64,000 bases of DNA from Brachypterus glaber. Its lineage: Eukaryota; Arthropoda; Insecta; Coleoptera; Kateretidae. Both the position numbers and the translations under genes were made by a program. The notes beneath the pieces are model-generated. The model did no database searches. It had not been told where the DNA came from and saw only the letters and a program-made list of their open reading frames with translations. The stretch's first letter is position 1, and each line of letters starts with the position of its first letter. Where the stretch lies: positions 31,399,026 through 31,463,025 of the forward strand of contig OY294048.1 in assembly GCA_958510825.1 (NCBI GenBank), given 5' to 3'. Positions 1-10,375 of this stretch are shown in pieces.

Positions 1-1608
1 ATCGTCCTCTCTTAAGATGCACCAGTGCACATTTGTCCATTCCAAATTCCAAACCGATCGCGTAAGTGTACTCCTGCACTACCCTTATGAGTTGTTTAAG
101 GTCTTTCTCTCCTAAGGCATATAGTTTTAGGTCATCCATATAGAATAGGTGGGTGACCTTATGCCTTCTATTTCCGGGAGTGCCGCAGATATAGCCCCGG
201 GTATTCCTAAGTACAATGGATAATGGGAGAAGTGAGATGCAGAATAAAAGAGCGTTAAGGGAGTCCCCTTGAAAGACGCCTCTTTTTAGTGTTACCAACT
301 CTGTTTGAACTTTGACATTACCTGCTGTTATAGTAAATCGGGTCTTCCAGAGCGGTAACAGTTGTTCTAAGCATCTCACTATGGGCTCGGGTACCGCAAG
401 ACATCTGAGCATGTGTATTATTAGCTCATGCGGTGTTGAATCAAATGCCTTGCGGTAGTCTATCCAGGCCATTGAGAGGTTACGTTTGTACTGCGTGGAG
501 TCCTGCATGATGCATCTATCTATCAGCAGGTTCTCCTTACAGCCCGCAACCCCTCTTTTTGACCCTCGTTGTTCATATAAAGCGAGGAATACCCGTTCAA
601 CTGCTTGGAGTACACCCAAGTATAAAATTCTGGTAAAAATTTTATAACATGCGTTTAAACACGTGATCGGTCTGTAATTTTCTGGAAGGGACAAATCTCC
701 TTTCTTTGGGATCAGCACTGTGCGACCCTCGACAAACCACTCGGGAATTTGCTGCTCCCCACTTAACCAAGAATCGTATATTCTGGCTAAGTGATGGTGT
801 GTGGAAGAAAATTTTTTCCACCAAAAGTTGTTTATCCCATCTGGGCCAGGAGCAGCTAAATTCTTTGAGCCTTTAAGAGCTTTCCGAATTTCTTCCACTG
901 TGATTTGCTGGCGTGGTGCATTTGGATCTGCATCTGGCTGAATTCTTCTACAGAACGTTTCAAACTCAGCCAGAGCTGGAGTATCTCGATTGAGAGTTTG
1001 CTTTTGTTCATAAAGCTGTTTCCAAAAGTTTTCGACTTGATCAACAGTCGGTGGATCATTGACAACATTTTGAGGCGGTTGGAACAAGCCCGAAGGTTTT
1101 TCACGAAAAGTTTTATTTTCCGTGAAGCTTCTTGCGCGCCTCATTAGTGACTTTTTGGCAGTCACTAGCATCCGTATCCTATCCAAGCAGTGTTTTTTAA
1201 TAGTCCTTAACACTGTTCTATTAAGTGTGTGGCTGCTATAAGGCCCACTTGAACCTGTTCTACCTGGAGAGGAGGTGCTCTGACATAACCTGTCCTACGT
1301 AGATTAGATACATAGTCCCTGAGATTTTGGTCGGTGACAGCGCTACACTCAGGGTGCATATTACACCAAAGAGTATGCATACGTGCCATGTATCCTCTAC
1401 GAGCAGGTTCACTCATCTCACGGCATAGCAGAAGGTCATCTCTTAAATCATCAGTCCACTCAAAGCGTCCTTGTACAATGCGGTCGTCATCGGGCAAATC
1501 TTCCTGTTGGGCCCCACCACCTTGCCTATGACCTCCATCCAGTTGAGGTCGATCGTGGGGGCCCTGTCTTCTAGGCCTAGGAACTAGAATATTGACCTTA
1601 TCGGGCAG
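1..1608 (-). pseudogene. Reverse transcriptase polyprotein, R4/Dong-like (one frame break, C-terminus outside window)
   Basis: Reverse transcriptase of a target-primed retrotransposon. Read on the minus strand, one frame stays open from about 1285 to base 1 and carries the family motifs in order: a PGPDGINNFWWKKF block (about 860-800), PENYRPITCLNA (about 690-650), AWIDYRKAFDS (about 470-440), the GVFQGDSL block (about 270) and the catalytic HLFYMDDLKLYA (about 155-120). The upstream frame (1608-1207) carries the N-terminal conserved block with ..GRFEWTDDLRDD.. and ..MHTLWCNMHPE... It is shifted by one base relative to the rest, with the break between about 1290 and 1257. That is the only disruption I see. 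No ATG opens the upstream frame after the in-frame TAA at 1609-1611, so the start is uncertain. Clade assignment rests on the motifs plus the TAA border. Confidence 0.85.
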
Positions 1609-1713
1609 TTAACCCATTGATAAGGCCACGGTGACAATGAGGAGTGTAGGAAACATACTCCTCCCTGGTAGGCTCTGGCTGTCATCCGATTTTGTACCCC
1701 ACCTCCTCCTATG
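1..1713 (-). mobile_element. R4/Dong-like non-LTR retrotransposon, 5' part, runs off the left edge
   Basis: On the minus strand this is the 5' two thirds of a non-LTR retrotransposon. Its 5' end abuts an (ATT)5 tract at 1714-1728, which reads (TAA)n in element orientation. TAA repeats are the known target of the R4/Dong clade. The coding region is nearly intact and continues past base 1, so the restriction-like endonuclease and 3' end lie outside the window. The second copy at 24966-26115 carries the complementary C-terminal part. Confidence 0.85.
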
Positions 1714-1728
1714 ATTATTATTATTATT
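1714..1728. repeat. (ATT)5 microsatellite at the 5' border of the Dong-like element
   Basis: Five ATT units, equal to (AAT)5 read in the orientation of the adjacent retrotransposon. This is interpreted as the TAA target. Confidence 0.9.
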
Positions 1729-1733
1729 CATAA

Positions 1734-2690
1734 AATTATGTTTATTACCACCTGGGTCAATCCATTTGAAGTAATCCAATACAACTGGCTTGGCCATTTT
1801 TAAATCGATTTATTTTTTAATGATAAGATAAGTCACAAACGAATTTAGGGTACTTTTCTGACAGGGTACATTTCGTAGAGGACGCCACTGATATACAAAT
1901 AAAATATAGGTTAATTTAAGAATTTATGTTTCAGTAACCATCTCAATATTATTTCTTGTTCAGAAGTTATATATCAAAAAAAAACTACGAATTTTCAATA
2001 TTAATGAGCTCTGGCAAAAAAAACTATTGTACTTAGAGTTTCGTGTCTATTAAGACTTTTGATCAGTAAGTTAAGAGCTATAACATATTTTAATTTTAGC
2101 GATTTTAACCGTTTCTAAAAAAAATAAATTGATTTTTTCAATTTTTTTTTACTATTTCCTTAAGAACTTCTTTGTGTATTAAAAAAAATGTATTAATAAA
2201 TCATTTCTAGATTGTTATCGAAGTATTGTACCTTGTATAAGTGAAAAAGACCCAAATCTATCTTTACTGTTTAAGCAGTAGCGTACGTAAAAAATGCAAC
2301 TTTTTAAATAAAATATAAACTTAGGATACCACTGGCCAAATGTTGTAAAGCAAATGTTCGCAACGTTGTTTACAACTTCAGAAAAGTCATTGGCGTTCAA
2401 GAAAATATATAAAAATTATATTAAAAAAAAAACCTTTTCGGACGGCACTGACCTTTAAAATAAAGAATGAAGTATTCTAAGTATTTTGGTGAAAGTCACA
2501 TCTCAATATCTTTTTTCGTTAATGAGTTATATCAAAAAATATATTCAATTATTGCCAAGTTTAGAGGCCTGGGGAGGCAAATCTATAAGACTTAAAGCTT
2601 TGTGCCCGTGAACACTATTTATCAGAAGGTTTAGTTCTATAACATATTAAAATTTTATCAAATTAACCTGGGGCCAGAACCCATAAGGTT
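1734..2690. repeat. AT-rich non-coding DNA with a diverged direct repeat
   Basis: No gene seen. A block near 1940-2100 (containing catctcaatattat and ..agagctataacatatttt) reappears diverged at about 2495-2660 in the same orientation (catctcaatatctt, ..agttctataacatattaaa), roughly 550 bp further on. Confidence 0.5.
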
Positions 2691-2695
2691 TGTGC

Positions 2696-2765
2696 GTGGG
2701 CCTTTGAAGTCGATATCTCAACTCGTTCAAGAGTTAAGAGGGGGTGTGACTTTTAGACCGCACTG
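2696..2765. mobile_element. Solitary right terminus of the 4.5-9.3 kb fold-back family
   Basis: The phrase gatatctcaactcgttcaag, then gttaagaggg and a terminal agaccgcactg followed by TA, matches the right end of the 4500-9297 element (9241-9297). No left partner was recognised upstream, so this is a fragment. Confidence 0.6.
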
Positions 2766-3086
2766 TATTTTGTTATTCGAATGGACCCTTAAACTTAAAT
2801 TATTTTAAAAAATATTTCACCGTACATTATTCATTTTATTTTTGAATATATACATTTTTGAAGAATATTATCATCTTATGTATGTAAAAAGCCAAAAAAA
2901 AAATTAAAACTAAGAAAAAAGAGAAAAAAATATATTAAACAACTTAATTTTAGGAAATAAGTAAAAGTTGTATCCAAAGTTTGATATAAAATTTAATAAA
3001 GTAACGATATTTAAATAATAATATTTTTTAATAGAGTAGACTTGGGGAGGTGGAGAGGTTGTGAAGAGAGCTATATTTACTGTGTA

Positions 3087-3975
3087 GGGGTGACCGGGGC
3101 TAATTGTCGCACTTTTCATTCAAAGTCAGTTTTTTCCTTTATTTTTGTTTTTTTTTTAATTGACCAAATGGTAATTTTAGCTGCATGTTTCAGTAATATT
3201 ATTATAGGATAAAACATGGAAAAATTTACAGGGTATTAGAGTTATGATTTTTTTTATGAAGTCTCGACAAATGCGACAACGTGCCCCGTCAAGGGGCATG
3301 TTGTCGCGGCTCTTAAAGTATATTTTTTTGAAGAAATATAAAGGTATTTAAAAAAAATATAAATAACTAATAAGACATGTGCCTTCCCATAAGCCGATTG
3401 TTATCTAACTTTTTACTCTTGTACCAAAATTGTCAACTTTATAATGAAATAATATTTATTCTATTTTTTTTTTTTATTTAATTTAATAAACGATTTTATT
3501 TGCTATCCTATTAAGTTTCACTTTTAAACACAGTTTTGAATAATAAAAATGCGAAAAAGGAAATGTTATACCATGAACATATCTCCAGATCATGCGACAA
3601 CTAGCCCCAGTGGTCAATTTTACCGTATGTATCAAGTACTGTCTAATTAACGAATAAACACTCCTAAATGACAATATCAACAAATAATATACACCTTAAA
3701 CTATTAATATACATATAATTTTCTTATCTTAATATTTTAAATCCCTCACAATAAGAAAAAATATTTACCACAAAAAAATTACTGGACCCTTTAATTTTGA
3801 CATTTTTTAGATTAAATTGCTGCTCTTTTAACTTATTGCTTTTAAGTTTACAAATGATAAATGTCACTTTTGTAACGCGGAGGTTAATCTCGGTTTGGTG
3901 CAGAAAGCAATTTAACTTTTTGAGATACAAGCACTTCGACAACTTACCCCTGCGACAACTATCCCCGGTCACCCC
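3087..3975. mobile_element. 889-bp element with GGGGTGACCGGGG termini and internal CGACAA repeats
   Basis: Flanked by TA on both sides. The left end reads ggggtgaccggggctaat and the right end ccccggtcacccc, so these are inverted termini. The motif tgcgacaa/ttgtcgca recurs near both ends and internally (about 3106, 3270, 3300, 3590, 3940, 3955). Non-coding, AT-rich inside. Confidence 0.8.
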
Positions 3976-3977
3976 TA

Positions 3978-4498
3978 CTGATAAGGTTTTAAACTAAAAT
4001 GTGTATTGATACATTTTTAAACCGCTTTAAAAATATTACTTTTATCAAATAACTCAGTATTTGGGCCTCCTCAATTTCTCAATGCTAACTAATTTTAAAA
4101 TTTTAAGATTTTTATAGATAAGAGCTCTATTTGTTAGCATTTCATAAAAAAAATCAGAAATGTATTTTGCATTAATGTGAAAATATAACTAAAACAAAAT
4201 GAGTTAAAATTCAAATAATGTTTTTTTTTTATTTGGGTATATTACTTGTGTATAATTAATATTACGTAAAAATATACTAAAATTAAGTTGTTTAATACAT
4301 TTTTTTCTCTTTTATGTTAGTTTTTATATATTTACATATATTTTGTGAATTTTGATTTTAAATTTCTTAGAAAAAAAATTTAAATAAAAACAAAGATATT
4401 CTACAAAATTGCTTAAAAAAATCTTTCGATATCCGTTCCGACGTACGTAGTACGTACTAAATGTTAAATATACACTTTAGAGAATACAATTTTTATAT
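3978..4498. other. AT-rich spacer, nothing recognised
   Basis: No ORF, RNA gene or obvious repeat beyond homopolymer tracts. A short tacgta-rich palindromic stretch lies at about 4440-4460. Confidence 0.5.
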
Positions 4499-4677
4499 AC
4501 AGAGCGGTCCAAAAGTCACCCCCCCCCCTCTTAACTTTTGAACCAGTTGAGATATCGACTTTCAAATTTGGAACTTTTAAATAAGACAACTTAAAGTATC
4601 TTTTAGCATATATTTAATAATAAAAATCTGGGAAATTTTGTATTTCAGTATATATTTAGTTTTAAGATAGTTGCCTA

Positions 4678-4787
4678 ACGCGTTTTCGAAAATTGCTTTT
4701 TCATCATCAGGGCGATTGGCTGAAAAATAAGAGCTATTTTTCAGTGCCAATCGCCCTGATGATGAAAAAGTCCAAACGAAAACGCGT
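4678..4787. mobile_element. 110-bp hairpin MITE nested in the left arm
   Basis: The segment runs from acgcgttttcg to cgaaaacgcgt, nearly perfectly self-complementary (..tcatcatcagggcgattggc / gccaatcgccctgatgatga..). It is flanked by TA on both sides and absent from the corresponding position of the right arm (about 8610), which acts as an empty site. Tc1/mariner-like by target duplication. Confidence 0.8.
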
Positions 4788-6103
4788 TAGGGGTATTTCT
4801 GTACGAATCCATACCACCTTGGTGATTAAATGTCACGGATTTTCGTTAAACGTTTTTTATATTATCACCACTCTAATACTAAAAGCCTTATGCAAAAAAA
4901 AAAATTAAAAAAAATTTTGGCTGAGATATGATTTTTTTAAAATTTTGTAATTTTTCAATTTTTGACGATAAAGAAAACAGCTTTATTTTCAATTTATTAC
5001 TATAAGTCTGACAATTTTAATCCAAATTTGATGAAATTTGGTGCACTAATGTAAACTTAGATGACAATCTTGAATTTGTTATAATTTTTTTTAATAGTGG
5101 GTTTCTGCTCTTCTTCTTCTTCTTCAAAAATATTTTTTTACGTTTTTTTATAACTATGTTTAACCCGATTTTTCGTAAAGTGCCCTCCCTACGATTTTTC
5201 TCAAATTTTGGTCATATGTACTTCTAAGTGTCCTTTTTTCAATGACGTAAAATTTATTCTGGGCAAATTAGGTTTACTATATATTTTAGCCATTTAAAAT
5301 TTTTACGACAATGAGAAATTGTGCTGGAAATAGCTGTTTTACAAAAAAAGGCACATATTATTTTTTATATGTTTTTAATAGTTTAGGTCAAATGCTTCAT
5401 TTTAAGACAAAAACAAAATAATTAACTGTTGGTTTTTTTCAAAAAAGGCGTAAGTCCATAATTTTATTACTTTTTTATTTCTATATATTTTGTAGGCGTT
5501 TTTTTTCTGGTGTAAAAGTTAGCTTACGTTAAATACTAAGTCTTCAACGTTAAATACTAAGTCATCAAAAACTATTTTTATTTTTTTTTAACATAATATG
5601 TTTTTTGGTTTTGTTTTTGATCTTAAAAATTCCTGAAAGTAAGAAACTTTTTTTTTGTTCTAAATCTTTTTTTAATTCGCAGCTCAGAGAAAAGTTTTCT
5701 ATGCCGGGGATAAATCCTTAATAAAAATTAATTTAAAAAATATTAATTTATTTAACATACTAATTCTTTATTTACAATTTATTTATGTCTTATCATTTAA
5801 CTTTAATTATTATACAAAGCTTATCAAAATCTTTTAAATTTTTGTGAAGCGCATCCATCGCTAAAATATAATGAATTATTTTTTTATTTGCTTGTATTCC
5901 AAAGTGAAATTGTTCGGTTAGAACTGTTTAGTTAAAAGTGACAATTTTGTTAACAGTTTGTCTTTTGTTTTACTTCGGCGTTCCCTTTTGGAAAATTGTA
6001 TAGCGGTTGTGCTTGAAAAAACAAAAACAAAATTTTGTTGGTCCCTTATGGAAAATTGTCAGATAACTGACAGAACCAAATTAAAACTAATTTTACCTAT
6101 TAC

Positions 6104-6720
6104 TTTTACCTTTTTGTGTTAAAATATGTTTAGAAGCGAAAAAAAAAATTGCGTATGATCCAAGGACGAGAAATAATGTTGCTCGGTCGCATGCAGAGAT
6201 TGAGATATATTCCTCGTACTTGGATCATACGCTATTTTTTTTTTCGCTTCTAAACATATTTTAACACAAAAAGGTAAAAGTAATAAGTAAAATTAGTTTG
6301 GACTTTTACTTTTACCTTTTTGTGTTAAAATATGTTTAGAAGCGAAAAAAAAAATTGCGTATGATCCAAGGACGAGAAATAATGTTGCTCGGTCGCATGC
6401 AGAGATTGAGATATATTCCTCGTCCTTGGATCATACGCTATTTTTTTTTTCGCTTCTAAACATATTTTAACACAAAAAGGTAAAAGTAATAGGTAAAATT
6501 AGTTTGGACTTTTACTTTTACCTTTTTGTGTTAAAATATGTTTAGAAGCGAAAAAAAAAATTGCGTATGATCCAAGGACGAGAAATAATGTTGCTCGGTC
6601 GCATGCAGAGATTGAGATATATTCCTCGTCCTTGGATCATACGCTATTTTTTTTTTTTCGCTTCTAAACATATTTTAACACAAAAAGGTAAAGTAATAAG
6701 TAAAATTAGTTTTAATTTGG
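6104..6720. repeat. Three tandem 206-bp hairpin units at the centre of the fold-back
   Basis: The phrase gcgtatgatccaaggacgag begins at 6151, 6357 and 6563, an exact 206-bp period. Each unit is itself a hairpin: the phrase is answered by ctcgtccttggatcatacgc about 75 bp later. Units are joined by ..agtttggacttttactttta.. Confidence 0.85.
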
Positions 6721-7874
6721 TTCTGTCAGTTATCTGACAATTTTCCATAAGGGACCAACAAAATTTTGTTTTTGTTTTTTCAAGCACAACCGCTATACAA
6801 TTTTCCAAAAGGGAACGCCGAAGTAAAACAAAAGACAAACTGTTAACAAAATTGTCACTTTTAACTTAACAGTTCTAACCGAACAATTTCACTTTGGAAT
6901 ACAAGCAAATAAAAAAATAATTCATTATATTTTAGCGATGGATGCGCTTCACAAAAATTTAAAAGATTTTGATAAGCTTTGTATAATAATTAAAGTTAAA
7001 TGATAAGACATAAATAAATTGTAAATAAAGAATTAGTATGTTAAATAAATTAATATTTTTTAAATTAATTTTTATTAAGGATTTATCCCCGGCATAGAAA
7101 ACTTTTCTCTGAGCTGCGAATTAAAAAAAGATTTATAACAAAAAAAAAGTTTCTTACTTTCAGACATTTTTAAGATCAAAAACAAAACCAAAAAACATAT
7201 TGTGTTAAAAAAAAACTAAAAATAGTTTTTGATGTTAAAGACTTAGTATTTAACGTAAGCTATTTTTTTTTTTCGCTTCTAAACATATTTTAACACAAAA
7301 AGGTAAAGTAATAGGTAAAATTAGTTTTAATTTGGTTCTGTCAGTTATCTGACAATTTTCCATAAGGGACCAACAAAATTTTGTTTTTGTTTTTTCAAGC
7401 ACAACCGCTATACAATTTTCCAAAAGGGAACGCCGAAGTAAAACAAAAGACAAACTGTTAACAAAATTGTCACTTTTAACTTAACAGTTCTAACCGAACA
7501 ATTTCACTTTGGAATACAAGCAAATAAAAAAATAATTCATTATATTTTAGCGATGGATGCGCTTCACAAAAATTTAAAAGATTTTGATAAGCTTTGTATA
7601 ATAATTAAAGTTAAATGATAAGACATAAATAAATTGTAAATAAAGAATTAGTATGTTAAATAAATTAATATTTTTTAAATTAATTTTTATTAAGGATTTA
7701 TCCCCGGCATAGAAAACTTTTCTCTGAGCTCCGAATTAAAAAAAGATTTATAACAAAAAAAAAGTTTCTTACTTTCAGACATTTTTAAGATCAAAAACAA
7801 AACCAAAAAACATATTGTGTTAAAAAAAAAATAAAAATAGTTTTTGCTGTTAAAGCCTTAGTATTTAACGTAAG
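6645..7874. repeat. Direct duplication of part of the right arm, 615-bp offset
   Basis: The stretch starting ttcgcttctaaacatatttt is present twice in the same orientation. It includes ctgttaacaaaattgtcac at 6840 and again at 7455, with very few differences. Only the second copy continues into the rest of the arm. Confidence 0.8.
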
Positions 7875-9514
7875 CTAACTTTTACACCAGAAAAAAAAAC
7901 GCCTACAAAATATATAGAAATAGAAAAGTAATAAAATTGTGGACTTACGCCTTTTTTGAAAAAAACCAACAGTTAATTATTTTGTTTTTGTCTTAAAATG
8001 AAGCATTTGACCTAAACTATTAAAAACATATAAAAAATAATATGTGCATTTTTTTGTAAAACAGCTATTTCCAGCACAATTCCTCATTGTCGTAAAAATT
8101 TAAAATGGCTAAAATGTATAGTAAACCTAATTTGCCCAGAATAAATTTTACGTCATTAAAAAAAGGACACTTAGAAGTACATTTGACCAAAATTTGAGAA
8201 AAATCGTAGGGGGGGCACTTTACGAAAAATCGGGTTAAACATAGTTATAAAAAAACGTAAAAAAATATTTTTGAAGAAGAAGAAGAAGAAGAGCAGAAAC
8301 CCACTATTAAAAAAAATTATAAAAAATTCAAGATTGTCATCTAAGTTTACATGGGTGCACCAAATTTCATCAAATTTGGATTAAAATTGTCAGACTTATA
8401 GTAATAAATTGAAAATAAAGCTGTTTTCTTTATCGTCAAAAATTGAAAAATTACAACATTTTAAAAAAATCATATCTCAGCCAAAATTTTTTTTTAAATT
8501 TTTTTTTGCATAAGGCTTTTAGTATTAGAGTGGTGATAATATAAAAAAAGTTTAACGAAAATCCGTGACATTCAATCACCAAGGTGGTATGGATTCGTAC
8601 AGAAATACCCTTAGGCAACTATCTTAAAACTAAATATATACTGAAATACAAAATTTCCCAGATTTTTATTATTTAAACACAGTATACAAGTCATTTTCTT
8701 CTACATATATTTAATACTTTCAGCTCTTAAAATGTGGGCAGGGGGGCATGGGGGCACATTTTTTTAATGGAAAGGGGGGTCGTGTAATACATCATTTTAA
8801 AGCTTATAAAATTCTCCATTTAACTGTATATTTTTTATTTTTTTTAAACATTTTTTTTTGGGTTTAAAATAGGGTTGAAAACGGGTATTTTTGTCAAAAT
8901 TTCTCTAAAAAATCCAAAAAATTTTTTAAAAATGCCTAATTTCATAATGAAAAAAAGTAAATTATACTTTTCAACTAATTTTAGTATTAACAAAAAAAAT
9001 TTTTTTTTTAGCACAAAAAACTAAAAAATTAAAACCTTAAAAAACATGTTTAAAAAATTTAAAAATATATGGTTATATAGAGAATTTTAAATGCTTTAAA
9101 ATGATGTATCACACGACCCCCCTTTCCATTTAAAAAAATTTCCCCCCATGCCCCCCTGCCCACATTTTAAAAGATAAAAGTATCAAATATATGCCTAAAG
9201 ATAGTTTAAATTGTCTTATTTAGGAGTTCTAAATTTGAAATCGATATCTCAACTCGTTCAAAAGTTAAGAGGAGGGGGTGACTTTTGGACCGCACTGTAT
9301 GTAGTATCCTGTACTGATAAGTGAAAATACCTCGTAAAAAAAACATCGTAGGGGGATGGTTTTTTTACCTCTCTTTTCTCTAATCTAAATTCATGCTTAT
9401 TGTTTGCTTTATAATTTATAAAATATAATTTATTTGTGGATTAATACTTTATAATTAAGAGGTATGTGTATTAAATATAAATTATATTCTCTCCCTAAAT
9501 AGAAATTCGTGATA

Positions 9515-9665
9515 CTAGGTTAGGTACCGGTGCTTTTTTTAAATTTTACTCATATTAATCCCAATTTTTGGAAAATGCAACTCCTGCTAAAGCAGCCGTT
9601 GCATTTTCGTTATTGGGATTAATATTCGTAAAATTTATGTAAAAAACCACCGATATCTAACCTAG
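9515..9665. mobile_element. 151-bp hairpin MITE upstream of peptide gene 1
   Basis: TA-flanked. The left end ctaggttaggtaccgg faces the right end ctaacctag. The inner arms attaatcccaatttttgg and cgttattgggattaat fold on each other. It lies about 320 bp upstream of the gene 1 TATA box. Confidence 0.7.
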
Positions 9666-9987
9666 TATTACTTATGACATTACACCTGAAAATATAAAAC
9701 AAACGAAAATCTAATTTTCTTAGAAATCACCTGAGGATTTTTTTCTTTTGCTCCTAAAATAATAAGGGGATACCCAAATCAATTTATACCAAAACAAACA
9801 GTGATTACATTGCCGATTAAAAGTTAGTTCAAGCTCGACGTGGCTATTGTATTATTATATAAAAATGGTTAATATTTATTTTTTACAGCAATTTAAATAA
9901 CTAAAAAATAATAATTATTATTGAAACGAAATATTAATTAATAAACAGCATAATACATATTTTTGTGCTATTCCAGATTAGTATAAC

Positions 9988-9995
9988 TATATATA
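9988..9995 (+). promoter_or_regulatory. TATA box of peptide gene 1
   Basis: TATATATA lies 56 bp before the ATG, within a block (aactatatataggtaaaatc..) that is almost identical upstream of the paralogous gene on the minus strand at the same distance. Conservation of sequence and spacing supports a core promoter. Confidence 0.75.
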
Positions 9996-10043
9996 GGTAA
10001 AATCGAGTAAATAATATTATAATTATTTATTCACCATTTAAAG

Positions 10044-10164
10044 ATGAAGTTAGCGTTATTAGTACTAGTTTTTTTGTTAGTTAATATTCTCTGCATTGAT
10101 CACATAGCAGGAAAAAGAAGAGGGAAAGGAAAGAGCTTGTTACATGCCATTAATGCGGGGGCAG
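10044..10164 (+). CDS. Small secreted cationic peptide, gene 1, exon 1
   Basis: I do not recognise a named family. The exon encodes 40 residues and ends in phase 1. Residues 1-18 form a signal peptide (MKLALLVLVFLL..) with a strongly hydrophobic core. Residues 24-30 are a basic cluster (KRRGKGK), followed by SLLHAINAGA. The donor is gcag/GTAATA at 10165. Joined to the exon at 20754-20809 it gives a 58-residue product, probably about 35 residues after signal removal: basic N-terminal half, hydrophobic Gly/Ile-rich C-terminal half. That layout resembles linear amphipathic antimicrobial peptides, but the role is inference. Unspliced, the frame ends at TAA 10185-10187 after a short tail GNTVCAK. 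Support comes from a paralogue with the same TATA spacing, signal peptide, intron phase and last-exon length. Confidence 0.75.
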
Positions 10165-10375
10165 GTAATACCGTGTGTGCCAAATAAGTCATATCACTTG
10201 TTTTTTGTCTCCGCTTTAAAATTAAAACCAGTCCATATAATATAGTTAAACACCAAAGTGTTTCTCACATAATTGTTCTATTTTGCCTTGCTAGTGTATT
10301 TTTTTAAATAAGTTACTTAAAATGTATTTTTAACGTTTTTTGCCATCATAATTAAGTATAATTCTAAGCTGGATA

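Larger units (their letters stand above)
4500..9297. mobile_element. 4.8-kb palindromic fold-back element with TA target duplication
   Basis: TA at 4498-4499 and at 9298-9299. The left end, cagagcggtccaaaagtcac, is the inverse of the right end, gtgacttttggaccgcactg. The inverted homology continues through the arms: 4500-6130 matches 7860-9297 plus a shared inner part. Landmarks include the agaagaagaag tract (5110 and 8275) and the cagaaatacc / ggtatttctg region. The centre holds three tandem hairpin units, and part of the right arm is duplicated with a 615-bp offset. The small ORFs at 6644-6838 and 7250-7453 are the same arm sequence read twice, not genes. A transcript would form very long double-stranded RNA. 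Confidence 0.85.

Noticed and set aside
6644..7453. Duplicated ORF (MSFVLLRRSLLENCIAVVLE..) as a gene pair
   Set aside because: Same palindrome arm duplicated with a 615-bp offset; no start context, no homology recognised, and it reads into poly-Lys.
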